Positions 12,401-23,209 are shown, counted from the first letter of the stretch. The stretch: 64,000 bases of DNA from Branchiostoma floridae (GCF_000003815.2 NC_049985.1:4678234-4742233); one strand, 5' to 3'. Numbers and translations are program-made. Notes: generated by a model from the sequence alone, not told the origin.

Positions 12401-15400
12401 CTGTGGATGAGACTGTTTCAGTGTAGCTTGTAACTGCAGGTGGTTGCCTGCGTTAGCTTTTATGGTATTTGCAGATAACAGATAATGATATAAGGTACAT
12501 GGTATTTGCTGCTTCTTTGTGTAGGTAAATCCTAACTCGTAGTTTGATAGATATTTTCTCCCTGTTTTCCAGAGTGGGAACTTCCTCCTGGCCACCTACA
12601 GATGTCAGGCCAACACCACCAGGCTGGAGGTCAAGGTCAGTCAGCAGGGTCAAGGTCATGACCTCAAGTTAAGCAATACGTACTAGTCACTAAGTCAAGT
12701 TACCTGCTTTGATGTGTATTTACAAGTTAGCAGTGCTCGAAATACCCGTTTGCCCACTTGAAAATGCAAGCACATTTTGCTTGGCGCAACCTGAAATTTT
12801 GCAATTGGAACACTGCTTTTGCCCCAACTACGTGCATAACCTTGTTTTTTTCATTGTGATAACATAAAACATATTACATGCAGTAATTACATATAACTGG
12901 AAGAAAAGGTAATGGATAAGTAACTGATTTGAAGAAAGAAACAGCTTGAAAGTGGGGCAACCTGAAATGTTGATGGTGCAACCTGGCTTTTGGCTCAGGT
13001 TGCCACTTGGACAACCTGACTGAAAAAAGTATTTTGGGCACTGAGTTAGTGTTCTCTCCACAATACTTCATACACTGAAATATTCAGTATTTATTTTCCT
13101 CTGCAGATTGTGCCTTGCACTGCCAACTATGATTGTTTCAAGAATGAATTTAAAACATTACAGTCCACTTTCCCCTTCTATTACCTAAGTCCCTATGGAC
13201 TTAATTAATTTGCATTGGTGTCAAGATCCCATGATAGTACATGTGTGTATGCTGCTTGACCCACAGATCCGATCCATTGAGGGTCAGTACGGAACTATCC
13301 AGGCGTATGTGACCCCCCGTATCCAGCCCAAGACGTGCCAGGTCAGGCAGTACTCCATCAAACCCCTGTCTCTGCACCAGAGGACTCACAGCTTCGATGA
13401 AAGCAGGTAGGTCAGGCAGTACTCCATCAAACCCCTGTCTCTGCACCAGAGGACTCACAGCTTTGATGAAAGCAGGTAGGTCAGGCAGTACTCCATCAAA
13501 CCCCTGTCTCTGCACCAGAGGACTCACAGCTTCGATGAAAGCAGGTAGGTCAGGCAGTACTCCATCAAACCCCTGTCTCTGCACCAGAGGACTCACAGCT
13601 TCGATGAAAGCAGGTAGGTCAGGCAGTACTCCATCAAACCCCTGTCTCTGCACCAGAGGACTCACAGCTTCGATGAGAGCAGGTAATGTGGAATAAATCT
13701 AATCAAATTAACGAAAAAGTATCCAAACATTTCTTACCACAAAATAACAACCTTGTTGTCTTCTTAATATGTTCTAGGTACTGTAAAAGACTGCTTACTG
13801 ATTATTATTGTAACATTTAATGATTAAGTCAATCCATATGTTGTATAAAATGTCATTATTTATTGTCTTAGACAAAAATAAATGTTGTGTACAAATCTAT
13901 CTGTTATACAAAGTTCTGGTAGATTTAGGAGTGATTTGGTACAATTTAGATATTATGTTAATGCCACAAGACACCCCTATGGACAGACAAACCCACTGAA
14001 AGAAATACTTAAAACCCTTTGATATGAAGTAAGGCATTCAGTCAGCATTAAAATCCAGAAAAGAGCTAGTGTTAACTCTAATCTGTCCACAGACCCATGA
14101 ATGTTCTGAAGATATCAGGAAACTTCAGCATGGCGGAGATACACTCCTGGGTCTGCTACTGTCTGCCTGAGCTGCCAGAGAGAACGCCGGTGGGAGACTC
14201 GGCGACCTTCTACCTACTCAACACATTCCTGGACACCCAGTTGGAGTGCACGTACAGGTGAGACCACTGGTAGACAGGGTGCAATGTTACATGTCTTAAG
14301 GCTTAGACAGCAACAACATATTAGCAACTTCTTCTTCTTTCCCTTGTGTATATATTATGTATCTTGTCCAGCAACTACACAGTCAGAAACAGTACCGGCC
14401 AACCTAAACTTTCCATGCTCGTACAAAGAGGAAGATTACCTAAAGTGGTTTTGGATCTGCCACAGAATTGACTTATGGGTCTGTCAGAAGTTGGTAGTTT
14501 CAATCTTCTCTGTCCTTTGTGCAGAACATTCTTGTAACCAAAACTGACAGATAGACACGTAGGATATTGCGGATTGAACTCCTAACAAAATTGTTAAACT
14601 TAAATTATATCTTGCAGAAAGGGAGAAGGTATCTTCCGATCAGACAACATTTCCACCATCTCCATCCTGAAGGATGTCATCACCAAGCAGGCCACACATC
14701 GCAAAGTCAACATCCAGATCACATATGGTACAGTTCTTCCTCTTTTCAGGGCTGTTATCAGGCCAATGTTACACAGGAAGAAAATATCTCTTCCAACAAG
14801 TCTACAAGTTCTGAAAGAACAGTTTTGGCACCATTACATTTTTAGGTATTGGTAACACAATTGTGTATATCAAGTCTGTATGGGTTATGTATTTACATCT
14901 TTTTAGTTTAGGTACGTTTGTGGCTGAGGCTGCACAGTTAACTTCAAAGTGAAATACAACTTCTTCTGAGCAAACTTTAAGAATGACAATACGAACGCAT
15001 GTCTAACCAACTAGCACATGAGTTACAAACTGTCAGTACATCCATGCAGCAGCTAGTGAAGCACATGCAAAGCTCAACATACATGTATGGCACATGAGGT
15101 ACTCGATAAGGCACATGACATTGTGTTTTTATAATATTTTGTATGACGATTGTTAGTACTTGTAATTGATTGTGGGATGTTGTTATATGTTTTGTATGAT
15201 ATGCCCAGTATCCATGTTTTCTGTGTAATTTGTTATTGCTGGAAGAGTAACTGTGGCATGTAACTGCGACAGCTAAAGGAATGATAACAAACAATAAACA
15301 AACAATAATGCAGTCTATCCTCCCCCTGCAGACCTGTCGGATGAGTCCATCCCCCACACACTACAACTGATCCACCCCCGACTGGAGTACCAGCTCCTGC

Positions 15401-16985
15401 TGGCCAAGAAAGTCCAGCTCATTGAGGCGCTCAAGGTGGGAACATTTTATAAACTCAGAAAGGAAAAAAGTGAAAGTGATATTGATCCAGTTTAGCTCAT
15501 TTAAAAAAAAAGATTGTTCAAAGCAAGGTAACGAGACCACTTGCAAAGAAGTTAGAAACTGTGCACGGAGATATCAGTGGATATTTGTGTTGAAGGCTGA
15601 TAAGTTGTAGACAGGAGGGAAACAAGAGTCGTCAATTGAGTTTATTGGAGAGCTATTCTTTCACTATCCATAACAGAGAAGACAGATGCTAGAGTACAAT
15701 GTTTACAGGTTCATTATTCTGGGGAAATTCCTCTTTGACTAGCTCTTTTAGACCAGTATAACTCATTGAAGCACTCAATGTGGGAACAGTTTTCAACTCA
15801 GAAGGGAAAAAAGTCAAAGCAATCTCAATCCTGTTTAGCTCATTGAAGAGCTATTTACCCACTGTCCATAACAGAGAAGACAGATGCTACAGTACATTAT
15901 GTTTACAGGTGCATTATTCTGGGGAAATTCCTCTTTGGCCAGCTCTTTTAGACCAGTATAACTCATTAAAGCACTGAATGTGGGAACAGGTATCATCTCA
16001 GAAGGGAAAGGTGAAGGTGATATCGATCCAGTTTAGCTCATTAGAGAGCCATTCTTTTACTGGTCATGGCAGAAAAAGACAGACAAAGTACATGTATGTG
16101 TACAATATTTACATGATTGTTCTTTTGTATCGGGGAAATTCCCCTAGCTCTTTTTGACAATCACAATTAACAGTGGACCACAGCTTAGCATCCCATAGAT
16201 GAAGTTTAGTCCTCATCAAATAACACAGGTGAACTTTCATGATAAAAGTTTTATTGCTGTTGTATGTTCATCTTTAGGAGCTTCAAATCCACGAGACAGA
16301 CCTGAGTTTCCTGTCTACTGAATACGTCAACATCCTAGAGAACGCTGATGAACTCCAGGCAGAGTACAAACGGCAGCCGTGTGCACTGGAGAGGCTCTAT
16401 GGTATATACAGTCATGTTTACTTCTTGTTTGTGTTTTTATTTTAATCTATCTGTGGTGTCGGCATGGCTTAATTGTAGGGTGTTTTACCCAAACCTTAGA
16501 GATCCAGGTTTTCAAATCTCCTGACATGCCTTGTTGATGTTGTGACAAAAGACACTTACGAAAAGAGTAGGGAATCTGTCCAGTGTGAGTGAATCAAATA
16601 CATCTACCATAATATGGATATTTTGGGCCACATCTTGATTAACCTTGGCACTGCAGCAGAACTTCTGGTGTTTGGTATCTTTGGTTCTAGACATGCTGTG
16701 GTCTTGTTGTTAACTTGTAGTTTTATCCATTATGTTGGAAAAAACTTGAAGCTTTCAGTAAATCTGTACTGAAACTGAAACTAGATTGCCAAGTACAATA
16801 CATATATCAGAATGTCAAATATGAACTCTTCTCATCTTTTTTTTATTCCAGGGATGATCACAGACCTGTTTATTGACAAGCACAAGTTTAAGGGTGTCAA
16901 TGTGCGTACGAAGGTGCCACAACTCATGGAACTGTTGGACAACTATGACCTGCAAACGGTCATCGACTTTTTCCAGCTCAACTGA
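3408..16985 (+). CDS. BBS7: BBS7, BBSome subunit (complete, 20 coding exons)
   Basis: BBS7 is a core subunit of the BBSome, the coat that moves membrane proteins through cilia. Exons: 3408-3446, 3827-3892, 4915-4977, 6351-6526, 7379-7565, 7927-7999, 8425-8491, 8790-8839, 9399-9529, 10309-10393, 10789-10891, 11529-11721, 12152-12226, 12573-12635, 13267-13406, 14093-14257, 14618-14727, 15332-15435, 16278-16401, 16852-16985. Every junction is GT..AG and keeps frame. The sum is 2148 nt, 715 residues plus stop, equal to human BBS7. Domain order follows the family: N-terminal beta-propeller ([34 protein letters not shown]), coiled coil at about 335-380, then GAE and platform parts ([40 protein letters not shown]), and a helical C-terminus ([15 protein letters not shown]). 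The start could be either of two adjacent ATGs (3408 or 3411); [10 protein letters not shown] fits the human start better. Upstream 5' UTR exons are not defined. Confidence 0.97.
4168..4291. mobile_element. Hairpin element in BBS7 intron 2
   Basis: The ends GCCTGGTATCC and GGATACCAGGC are exact inverted repeats. Inside them CACACCTATCATAGC pairs with GCTATGATAGGTGTG. The 124-bp unit is non-coding and looks like a small MITE. Confidence 0.6.
5085..5480 (-). repeat. Copy of dispersed GATAAG repeat in BBS7 intron 3
   Basis: On the minus strand the segment at about 5225-5262 carries the signature TTGATAAGTGTGTTGGGTTC followed by TTTTACGTG. The same block recurs on the plus strand near 54885-54960, 58680-58915 and 60970-61010. 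No coding exon is seen here. Confidence 0.5.
5731..6039. mobile_element. Long foldback element (about 309 bp) in BBS7 intron 3
   Basis: The outer arms (GACTCCAAATTGACTTTTGT at the left, its near-perfect complement at the right) and inner arms (GATGGAAATAAACATCCAGT against the matching segment near 5965-5985) make nearly the whole unit self-complementary. The centre holds an A-run. It is a MITE-like foldback with no ORF. Confidence 0.7.
6040..6235 (+). repeat. Dispersed 'CAGCATAACT' repeat with microsatellites
   Basis: It contains (GT)n and (TAG)n tracts around the phrase CAGCATAACTAAAGAAT, then a GGATGGATACTGATTTTGGT-like stretch and TTTTTTGGTATCTTGTGTTC. The family recurs at 11806-12050 and 23270-23465, and in reverse at 53800-53935. 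I see no protein in it. Confidence 0.5.
7159..7175 (+). repeat. Poly-G tract
   Basis: Seventeen consecutive G in BBS7 intron 4. Similar G runs lie near 31284 and 60257. Such runs are error-prone in assembly. Confidence 0.9.
9745..9844. other. Assembly gap (100 N)
   Basis: Exactly 100 N, so probably a gap of unknown size. It lies in BBS7 intron 9. The exons on both sides join in frame, so no coding sequence needs to be missing. Confidence 0.99.
10085..10262. mobile_element. MITE-like hairpin element, copy 2
   Basis: Terminal inverted repeats of about 26 bp: TCTCCAAGCAGATCTATCAG at the left and a near-exact complement ending CTACTTGGAGGTT at the right. It is non-coding, lies in BBS7 intron 9, and belongs to the family of 137-280 and 58728-58897. 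Confidence 0.75.
11806..12050 (+). repeat. Dispersed 'TTACCTCCATGAAA' repeat in BBS7 intron 12
   Basis: Begins TTACCTCCATGAAAAATAGA and continues with CAGCATAACTTAAGAACC and GGATGGATTGTTATGACATT. The same module ends the repeat near 53935 in the opposite orientation, where CCTCCATGAAATTTCATGG forms a small palindrome. It is a mobile repeat of unknown class. Confidence 0.55.
13341..13685 (+). repeat. Five tandem 69-bp copies spanning the end of BBS7 exon 15
   Basis: A 69-bp unit starting GGTCAGGCAGTACTCC repeats at 13341, 13410, 13479, 13548 and 13617. The first copy is the true 3' part of exon 15. Each later copy repeats that coding sequence and its splice donor (AGCAG|GTAGGT; the last copy reads AGCAG|GTAATG). 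The copies differ by only a few bases, so the expansion is recent or still being homogenised. In the exon frame each donor contributes a TAG, so reading through the first donor would terminate translation. Confidence 0.95.
15419..16165 (+). repeat. Intronic repeats derived from the end of BBS7 exon 18
   Basis: The exon 18 end with its donor (CTCATTGAGGCGCTCAAG|GTGGGA) is echoed at 15762 (CTCATTGAAGCACTCAATGT) and 15960 (CTCATTAAAGCACTGAATGT). Each is followed by the same intronic sequence (CTCAGAAGGGAAAAAAGT, GTTTAGCTCATT, GGGGAAATTC). The first unit has an extra insertion of about 145 bp. The copies are diverged, so this is an older event than the exon 15 array. Confidence 0.8.
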
Positions 16986-17610
16986 GAGACTTCTCATCTA
17001 TTCCTCTTCCTGTTATGACCTGTGATTTTAAGAAAAGTCTTTAGAATGAGATGTATTGTATAGTGTTAAGTTTCTGTATGTTTCATGGCTTTGGAATTTG
17101 TGTCACATGTGTTTCCATGCGGTATTTACTCAGTCTGTGAGTCTTGTGATATTCGTGGTGGTAGTTTGTTCACGATTTTTGTTTATATCTCTTTGCCACA
17201 AAATCATAGGTCCCTACAGATTATTTGTCAGTGATGTGCATTGTGTCCACTGTTGACTTAAACACTGTAAACCCCTCCTATTTCCCTTGAGCTTAATGAC
17301 TTTAGAGGTCTTGTAAGTACTGTAAAAATGTGCACTATAACGTTTAATAGTGCAGAATGAGTCTTAAGACGACAGTGATTATCAAGTGTTATTAGATAAA
17401 GGCTTGAAATTAGAAATGAAGTTTTTGTTATTTTGCTTAGCGTATCGCATCGACCATATATGCCTAAAATTCAGGACTTCAAAGAGAGTGAATATGGATT
17501 GTATATTTCTGGTATCATGTACAGAATACAACTATTGTGCTTTGATGATGGTGTATTTGTGTATTATTGCTGTCTTTTTTCACTTCAATAATAAGAGACC
17601 AGTCTTTGAT
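16986..17610 (+). other. BBS7 3' UTR region
   Basis: AT-rich sequence after the BBS7 stop. No canonical AATAAA was found on the plus strand; AATAAT at 17588 is a weak candidate. Another gene appears to end from the opposite side at about 17.62 kb. Confidence 0.4.
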
Positions 17611-17631
17611 GCAATGCATTAAGTTTACATC

Positions 17632-17637
17632 TTTATT
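17632..17637 (-). terminator. Poly(A) signal of the minus-strand gene
   Basis: TTTATT on the plus strand is AATAAA on the minus strand. It lies about 660 bases beyond the stop codon of the minus-strand gene at 18295 and is the nearest canonical signal I noticed. Assignment to that gene is inferred from position. Confidence 0.4.
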
Positions 17638-18294
17638 ATATAAAAATTTGTATCCTTAGGCCTCAATTGTAATGCCAGTTCTAAACCACAAAAGCCTAGC
17701 CTAAACCTTGATCACCAGAACATAGTTTGTACCCATCACCAACTTTCTTTTATCTATTTCATCAAATTCAGCAATTAGTATACTACACAAGTACTGTAGA
17801 TGACACATTGTGTGACAAACTGACAAAGGTGGATTTTTAGAAAAAATTTTCAAACGTTTCTTGGTTACAACCGTATAATGTATCCTATGCTCCACTACCT
17901 CATGGCTCAAAGCCCCCATGTAGTGGGCAAAACAATTGTTGCAGCAGTCATTTGGATGTTGCAATACTACACTAACCACTAGAGCCCCCACTGTCACAGA
18001 AACCACCTGCCCTTCCCTCCAGCAGTCAGTTTAGAGCCCAAGAGAAGCATCTTTTCCTCAATTTTAAATAATGGGGACTTCATTTTCATGTTACTAATAG
18101 TAAGAAGTAATGCTCTTTAAGTCAAATGTTATGTAACTTAGGATGTCATTTCCATAGCGCATGAGATACTATCACCTGGCAAAGGTATTGGATTGTGGGG
18201 CTCCAGTTACCCTGTTATACGGAACACTGAAGTATTTATGTTGTACATTAATCATATCTACCATCGGGACCCAACTGTTCCACTAAAGTTTAAG

Positions 18295-18829
18295 CTATTC
18301 CAGTATCTCAAACAGTTCCTGTGCTTTCTTTTCCGCAGCAGAGCCTGCGTTCTTTTCGTGAAGCAGGTTTTCCAGCTGTTGTGCAATTCTACGTTCCTCT
18401 TCTATGGCGAGGTCTCCGTGATGGAGCCTCTTCTCCCTCCAAGATTGGCCAAACTGCAGAAACTCGCGGGTTTCCTGTGCCGCCTTTTCTTCGTGGGGCG
18501 ACATCTTTCCTTTCTTGGAGAACTGCTTCTCGAACTGAAGTGTCTCCAGAAGATCGTTCATGAAGGCGCGTCGCTTCTCCTCCGTCTCGCCATCTTTCTT
18601 AGAATCATGCTCCTCTCTCTTTGCTTGCGAGCCTTTCTTCTTTGCTTCCCAGGCCTTACCAAATTCTATGTATTCACGTATTGCATCTGCTGCTTTCCTC
18701 TCATGTGAGACNNNNNNNNNNNNNNNNNNNNNNNNNNNNNNNNNNNNNNNNNNNNNNNNNNNNNNNNNNNNNNNNNNNNNNNNNNNNNNNNNNNNNNNNN
18801 NNNNNNNNNNNTATCGTTCATTCGCTGAC
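18295..18829 (-). CDS. Last exon of an unrecognised charged helical-repeat protein
   Basis: The minus strand is open from about 18829 (possible acceptor AATAACAG|TCAGCG) across the 100-N gap to a TAG at 18295-18297. The visible 138 residues are rich in K, E and R and have no hydrophobic segment. They fall into loose repeats of about 35 residues: EKAAQETREFLQFGQSW resembles RKAADAIREYIEFGKAW, each followed by a basic patch (REKRLHHG, EAKKKGSQ). Helical, solvent-exposed structure is expected. I do not recognise the family. The upstream exon may be the signal-peptide exon at 19531-19583. The reading frame across the gap cannot be checked. Confidence 0.6.
18712..18811. other. Assembly gap (100 N)
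   Basis: A 100-N gap that interrupts the minus-strand coding exon, so some residues of that protein are missing. Confidence 0.99.
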
Positions 18830-19233
18830 TGTTATTCTCTAATGTGTTGAGAATTTTTTTAGCCAATGCAAACTTGAAGTAAATGTATTTGAAAGACAAC
18901 AGCACTTACATTGTATTAGAGTTTATACTGGTGAATATTGACGCAATCAAAGTCAATTGTCAGCTTTCTTTCTTAAGCACTTGTTCTGAGAGCATTTGTT
19001 GCTTTGTTATTTTGCCTAGTCGGGTTATTTCTCAAACAAGACTTTAAGGCGTGTGTGTGAAGTATTTGTAATCAAGCAAATTACTAGATTGTTATAACTT
19101 TCATAGGCCACATTACAAATTCATTTGAATGCTGGAAAAAAAATGAAGAAACTCGACGAGACCATCACAACAACGACCTAGCTTAAGATGGTGCGTATGC
19201 GCGGCAAACACGTTGTTTTGGCTCCTGCGTTAC

Positions 19234-19475
19234 CCGTAATTCAGCGATCCGGAATAAGGACTACTAACGCTAGCTCGCCTTTATCTATATCCGTTAAAAT
19301 CTGGGTATTTGGGGATGATAAGTCGACGGACGGTGGTTTCAAATTGCAAATTTTCAATATCAAAATGTCATATTTTCAAGTTTGAAACCATCGCCAGTCT
19401 ATTTGATATCCCTAAATGCTCTTTTTCAAAACAACGGATATAGGTTACCCTCAGATAAAGGTGAACTATCGCTGT
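19234..19475. mobile_element. MITE, 'CCTTTATC...TATCCGTT' family, copy 1
   Basis: The left arm (CCTTTATCTATATCCGTT, GGGTATTTGGGGAT, GGTGGTTTCAAATTGCAA) is mirrored on the right (GTTTGAAACCATCG, ATCCCTAAATGCTC, AACGGATATAGG, GATAAAGGTGAAC). Related copies lie at 34601-34800 and 57165-57255. No ORF. Confidence 0.75.
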
Positions 19476-19530
19476 ACCAAGTTGATAAATGCTGTCCGTA
19501 CCGTTTCTGTCCCAGGTTTTGTAGGGATAC

Positions 19531-19583
19531 CCCGCCACAGTACTGAGGATCAGCACCAGGCACAGGACGCGGAGGGACTGCAT
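19531..19583 (-). CDS. Candidate first exon with signal peptide
   Basis: The minus strand reads MQSLRVLCLVLILSTVAG: Met, one Arg, a leucine-rich core and a small-residue cleavage region, which is a textbook secretion signal. A donor-like GCGGG|GTATCC follows the 53 nt (17 codons plus 2). The next minus-strand coding sequence is the charged helical exon at 18295-18829, so they may form one secreted protein. Without the donor the frame stays open to 19368, but there it enters a repeat element, so splicing is more likely. Confidence 0.5.
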
Positions 19584-20180
19584 TCTGGCAGCTCAGTGGT
19601 CAGGGATCTGGAAAAGAAGATGGAATTGAGACAAAATATTAGCACATTATTAATCTATTTTGATGAGCTCTTTGCCAGGTTTGATGTAAATTCTGTTTGC
19701 ATTCTGCATCTTCGGTAAGCAAAACATTTTTAAAAACATCAGGCTCTTTTATGGTATGTTTGAAACTGTTTCAACGTACTGTTGTAAATTTGGAAATGCT
19801 CGCGGCCGTGGGTTTATTTTGACGGGTTTTACGATGGCTTCTACACATTGTATGAAGCTGTACGCAAATATGTGTTTTCGTTGTACTGCTACGGTACTAC
19901 AGGATTGGTCCAACCGACAACTTTGAGCACTGCGAAATATTCCGGCGAACGGCGGATGTCGCCAATATTCCTCCCTCACATTTTAATGTGAAATCAAGTC
20001 ACTGCGACTGATTCGTCGTATGTTTCAGCCTACCAAAGGAGAGACAGAACTGATATACAATGTCATGTTTTACCACTTTTATGTGTAATCACGGACAGAT
20101 GAATACTCGAACATTGACAGTTCATCAAAAACAATCCCAGTGACCAGTACAATTGCTGCATTCCTATATCTAAGACGAGG
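19584..20180. other. Spacer
   Basis: No gene, RNA or clear repeat recognised. It contains a few CG-rich words and no long open frame with protein-like composition. Confidence 0.4.
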
Positions 20181-20590
20181 CAGGTGCGTCAACTGTACTG
20201 GTGTGGAAACATTTGATGTGTACGCTGTGATGATTTATTAGTCGAGCGAGTCGGCTCAAGTGGGACAAAATTGTGAAGAACGTCGAAGGAACACTGGGAT
20301 GAACCTGGGTAGTGCAGACACATCTAACCTTGGGGGATTGACCTCGTTTTAAAATGACAATCTCGTAAAGTATTTTGGAATTGTTTTATAGTATGTTCTT
20401 GACTGTTTCGTATGTCATGTTGTGGACTGTTACATACTGTAAAAAGTTCGAAAGCGCATTACGTACGTTGCGGAATGTTTCACAGTACGGGTTACCAGGT
20501 GCGTCAGCTGTACTGGTGTGGAAAACTCTGATCTGTACGCTGTGATGATTTATTTGTCGAGCATGTTGGCGCAAGTGAGGCGACAAAATC
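20181..20590. repeat. Two diverged direct copies, 315 bp apart
   Basis: Copies of about 95 bp start at 20181 and 20496 with CAGGTGCGTCA(A/G)CTGTACTG and share GTACGCTGTGATGATTTATT. On the minus strand the right copy sits in a 97-codon open frame with a hydrophobic N-terminal stretch (FTLPLGLYVTAGLGVITV), which may be a diverged signal or membrane exon. The left copy is not open in the matching frame. Confidence 0.5.
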
Positions 20591-20929
20591 GGGAACAATG
20601 TGTTAGTTGATACTGTGATGACCCCCAGTCCTGCAGTCACATAGAGCCCTAGGGGAAGTGTGAAGACTGTGACACACAATAGGTATGTATCAAACTCTAA
20701 AAATGTAGCCTCCTTCGCAGATGTCTGGAATGGTGACGTTTTTATTTTGAGGTGAATTCTTATTCGCGATGTTCAACATGGGCTAAGTTTCTGTATGCAG
20801 GGAAAGGGAGTTTTGCCGCACTAGGAGCTTCTTTCCCAGCATAGAGAATGAGGAAAATAACGAATTGAGTTTTTCCGCACTAAGAGCTCCTTTTCAAATA
20901 TAGAGACCTTTAGTCCTTGCGGAAAATCG

Positions 20930-21140
20930 CGAATAAGCACACACCCACCCCTCAAATGTAAATGAAGAAACTTTCTCGGTGGCCGCTTCGCTGCGAACTT
21001 AAAACCACCGCGAACATTTTTCCATGGCAGTAAGAGATTACAGTGCATGGTGCTACCGCGAAATTAAAACCACCGCGAAATGTCCCTTTTCCCTCTACCG
21101 CGAAATTAAATCCCCGCGAACTTAAATACATTTACAGTAA
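20930..21140. repeat. 'ACCGCGAA' dispersed repeat
   Basis: The words ACCACCGCGAACATTTTTCC, GCGAAATTAAAACCACCGCG and CCCCGCGAACTTAAATACAT repeat within 200 bp. A related CG-rich stretch lies near 63880-63925. It is a non-coding repeat of unknown origin. Confidence 0.5.
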
Positions 21141-21303
21141 ACGCGGCCGATCCAGAACAGAAGTCTAGGAAGAAGTTTTCGCAGCAACTTTGGGCATTCG
21201 AGGGATCACTGTGCTGTTTGTATTTAGAGATCCCCCGATTTTCACAGGTTCCCGAGCTAATATTAACGTAACTGAGCAGTATGAAACACCCGAGCAACCT
21301 CAT
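21106..21303 (-). CDS. Possible small secreted cysteine-containing ORF
   Basis: From the ATG at 21301-21303 the minus strand reads MRLLGCFILLSYVNISSG, signal-peptide-like, followed by a short segment with cysteines in a C...CC...C order (TCENRG, SCCENFF, DFCSG). It stays open to a TAA next to the ACCGCGAA repeat; a donor-like ACT|GTAAAT lies near the end. I do not recognise it. Overlap with a repeat and lack of neighbouring exons make it doubtful. Confidence 0.22.
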   Translation of the reverse strand: MRLLGCFILLSYVNISSGTCENRGISKYKQHSDPSNAQSCCENFFLDFCSGSAAFTVNVFKFAGI

Positions 21304-21408
21304 GGCGATCAACCGATTTGCCGAAAGGTCGATATGGCTTCCGAATGACAAAATCTCACAATGAAAGACTGTTGAATCAACGTTTATCCCAAATGATATC
21401 GACGACAC

Positions 21409-23209
21409 AATCCTTTTCTTATTATTATTAGATAATTAGAACTGAAATTTATCATTAGAACAGAATTAGAACTGTACTTTCACGAGGTTTCTTCAATAGT
21501 CTCTCAGTACATTCACACTTTCACGGTACATTGAGTCGGTGACATACCCTGTCCTACAGGCTCCCGCCAAGAGATTTACAGACAGCGTGTGCAATGATAC
21601 ATAAACCGACATTAACTTTAGTGATACTACACACTACAACAACCTGTTAACTACTCTTTCCCACGAAATTTGCCAGATCAACGCTACACTTTGGGTTGAT
21701 ATGGGGAATAAATATTGCTTTGATTTCTTTTTAAGAAGAAACGACGATGTTTAGTTTTCTGCCCCTCCCCTTAAGGTCTGCCCCTCCCCTTGAGAAGACC
21801 ACCAAAATGGGTGCTCCATTTTAGGGGGGCTCTTAATTCAAAATGCCACCAAAATGTTCCTGGGAAGAAATTGAGATGCCTCCATGTTTAGAATTACTGA
21901 GAGCATGTCTGACTGAATTTTGTGAATCTAGACAAATTCGCTGTGAAAGGCTGAAGGCTACAAGATCTACAACGTCATATCTAACATGCAAAACGTGATG
22001 AAAGTTACAAACCCTCTTCGTGTACGATCGAATATAGTAGATAATGGCTCTGCCAAATTCGTCGTTGATAGTATTTACGATAGCAAATTCAAAACAGTCG
22101 TAAACATCGTTGAAGACAATGTTAGACGTCCATGTAATAATACACGCCGGCTTAGCAATTACTCAAGCAACTTGACATCGTTTTGGAAACAGTCGGACAT
22201 TTAGGGTACCATTCGCCAGAAATTCGGAGCAGGACGCAATGGATGCTACCTGAAACGTCTGACCATTTCCAAAACCATATCGAGTTGCCTGAGTGCCTGC
22301 TATCTGGCGTAGTCGTGGATAGTCGTGTAAAGTTCGGCTGTACGAAGGTAAGATCGTCAGAGTCTAGAGATCCTTCCTTTGCTGTCGAGTCTGCTGTAAG
22401 TCTTTCCACAAGCAAGATCTTACGATCGACAAATATGACTGTGCCTTATCCAACCAATACCTTATAAGAATTACCGTCAGAAGTGAAGACGTCGCTGAAG
22501 GAACACGATCTTCCTTTCACTTCCAGCTGGCCATACAGGTAGAACTACAAAAAGAGAGAGTGGGCATGACATGCCTTCAGGGAAAACTCATGCGAGAGAA
22601 ACCGTCCATGTTAGGGACGAGACGGGGGTTCAACATTTTTAATCTAAACATTTGCGAAAGTAAAACAAAATCAAAAGAACATAAAATTATACGGCGATGA
22701 CAGCCACGCATACGCTTTTGTTGGTTGTTGGTGTTAAGCTTTTCGAAGTTAAATTTTATCATTTTCCACTCCGTATGTACTACTCCCCCAAATACAGAAT
22801 TCTGGTTAGACTACATCCATCCATGGAGATTATAAGTCAGGGGTGATCTACCTATACAGTTTGTCTGTTGATAGTATATAATCGCATTATCCCCTTGCTT
22901 ACTGTAAGAATTTACAGTACAATTTACGCCACAACGTCACATTGTACAAAAGCTCTGGTAACAACGCATTCGATTTGAAGTTGATTTTATACTTTTTCTG
23001 AGCAGCTGTTGATCAAATGTTTCTGTCGTATGACACCTTTGTATGGAGGTATGCACTAATCACTCGTACCCAGAGGCAAAGATTCGCTAAGGCTGACCTA
23101 CGATGACCTATGACACCTGTGCAGATCATGTCGATTGTTTTTTGGGGGGCGGTTTTCCATGCGCCCAAGTGACAGGTTAATTAGCATAACAGGTATTTCA
23201 ATGATTGTA
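21409..23209. other. Spacer with one short dispersed repeat
   Basis: No gene found. At about 22238-22310 lies a minus-strand copy of a dispersed repeat (its complement contains GATATGGTTTTGGAAATGGT followed by CAGACGTTTCAGG). The same words recur on the plus strand near 39970-39995 and 59820-59869. Open frames around 22000-22470 have no recognisable protein features. Confidence 0.45.

Noticed and set aside
13201-13665. 154-codon minus-strand frame with perfect 23-residue repeats
   Set aside because: It is the antisense of the 69-bp BBS7 repeat; 69 is divisible by three, so any open frame persists. No splice sites or start context support it.
18193-18708. 171-codon plus-strand frame
   Set aside because: Antisense to the charged minus-strand exon. 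The hydrophobic, Cys/Phe/Leu-rich composition is what the complement of K/E-rich codons gives.
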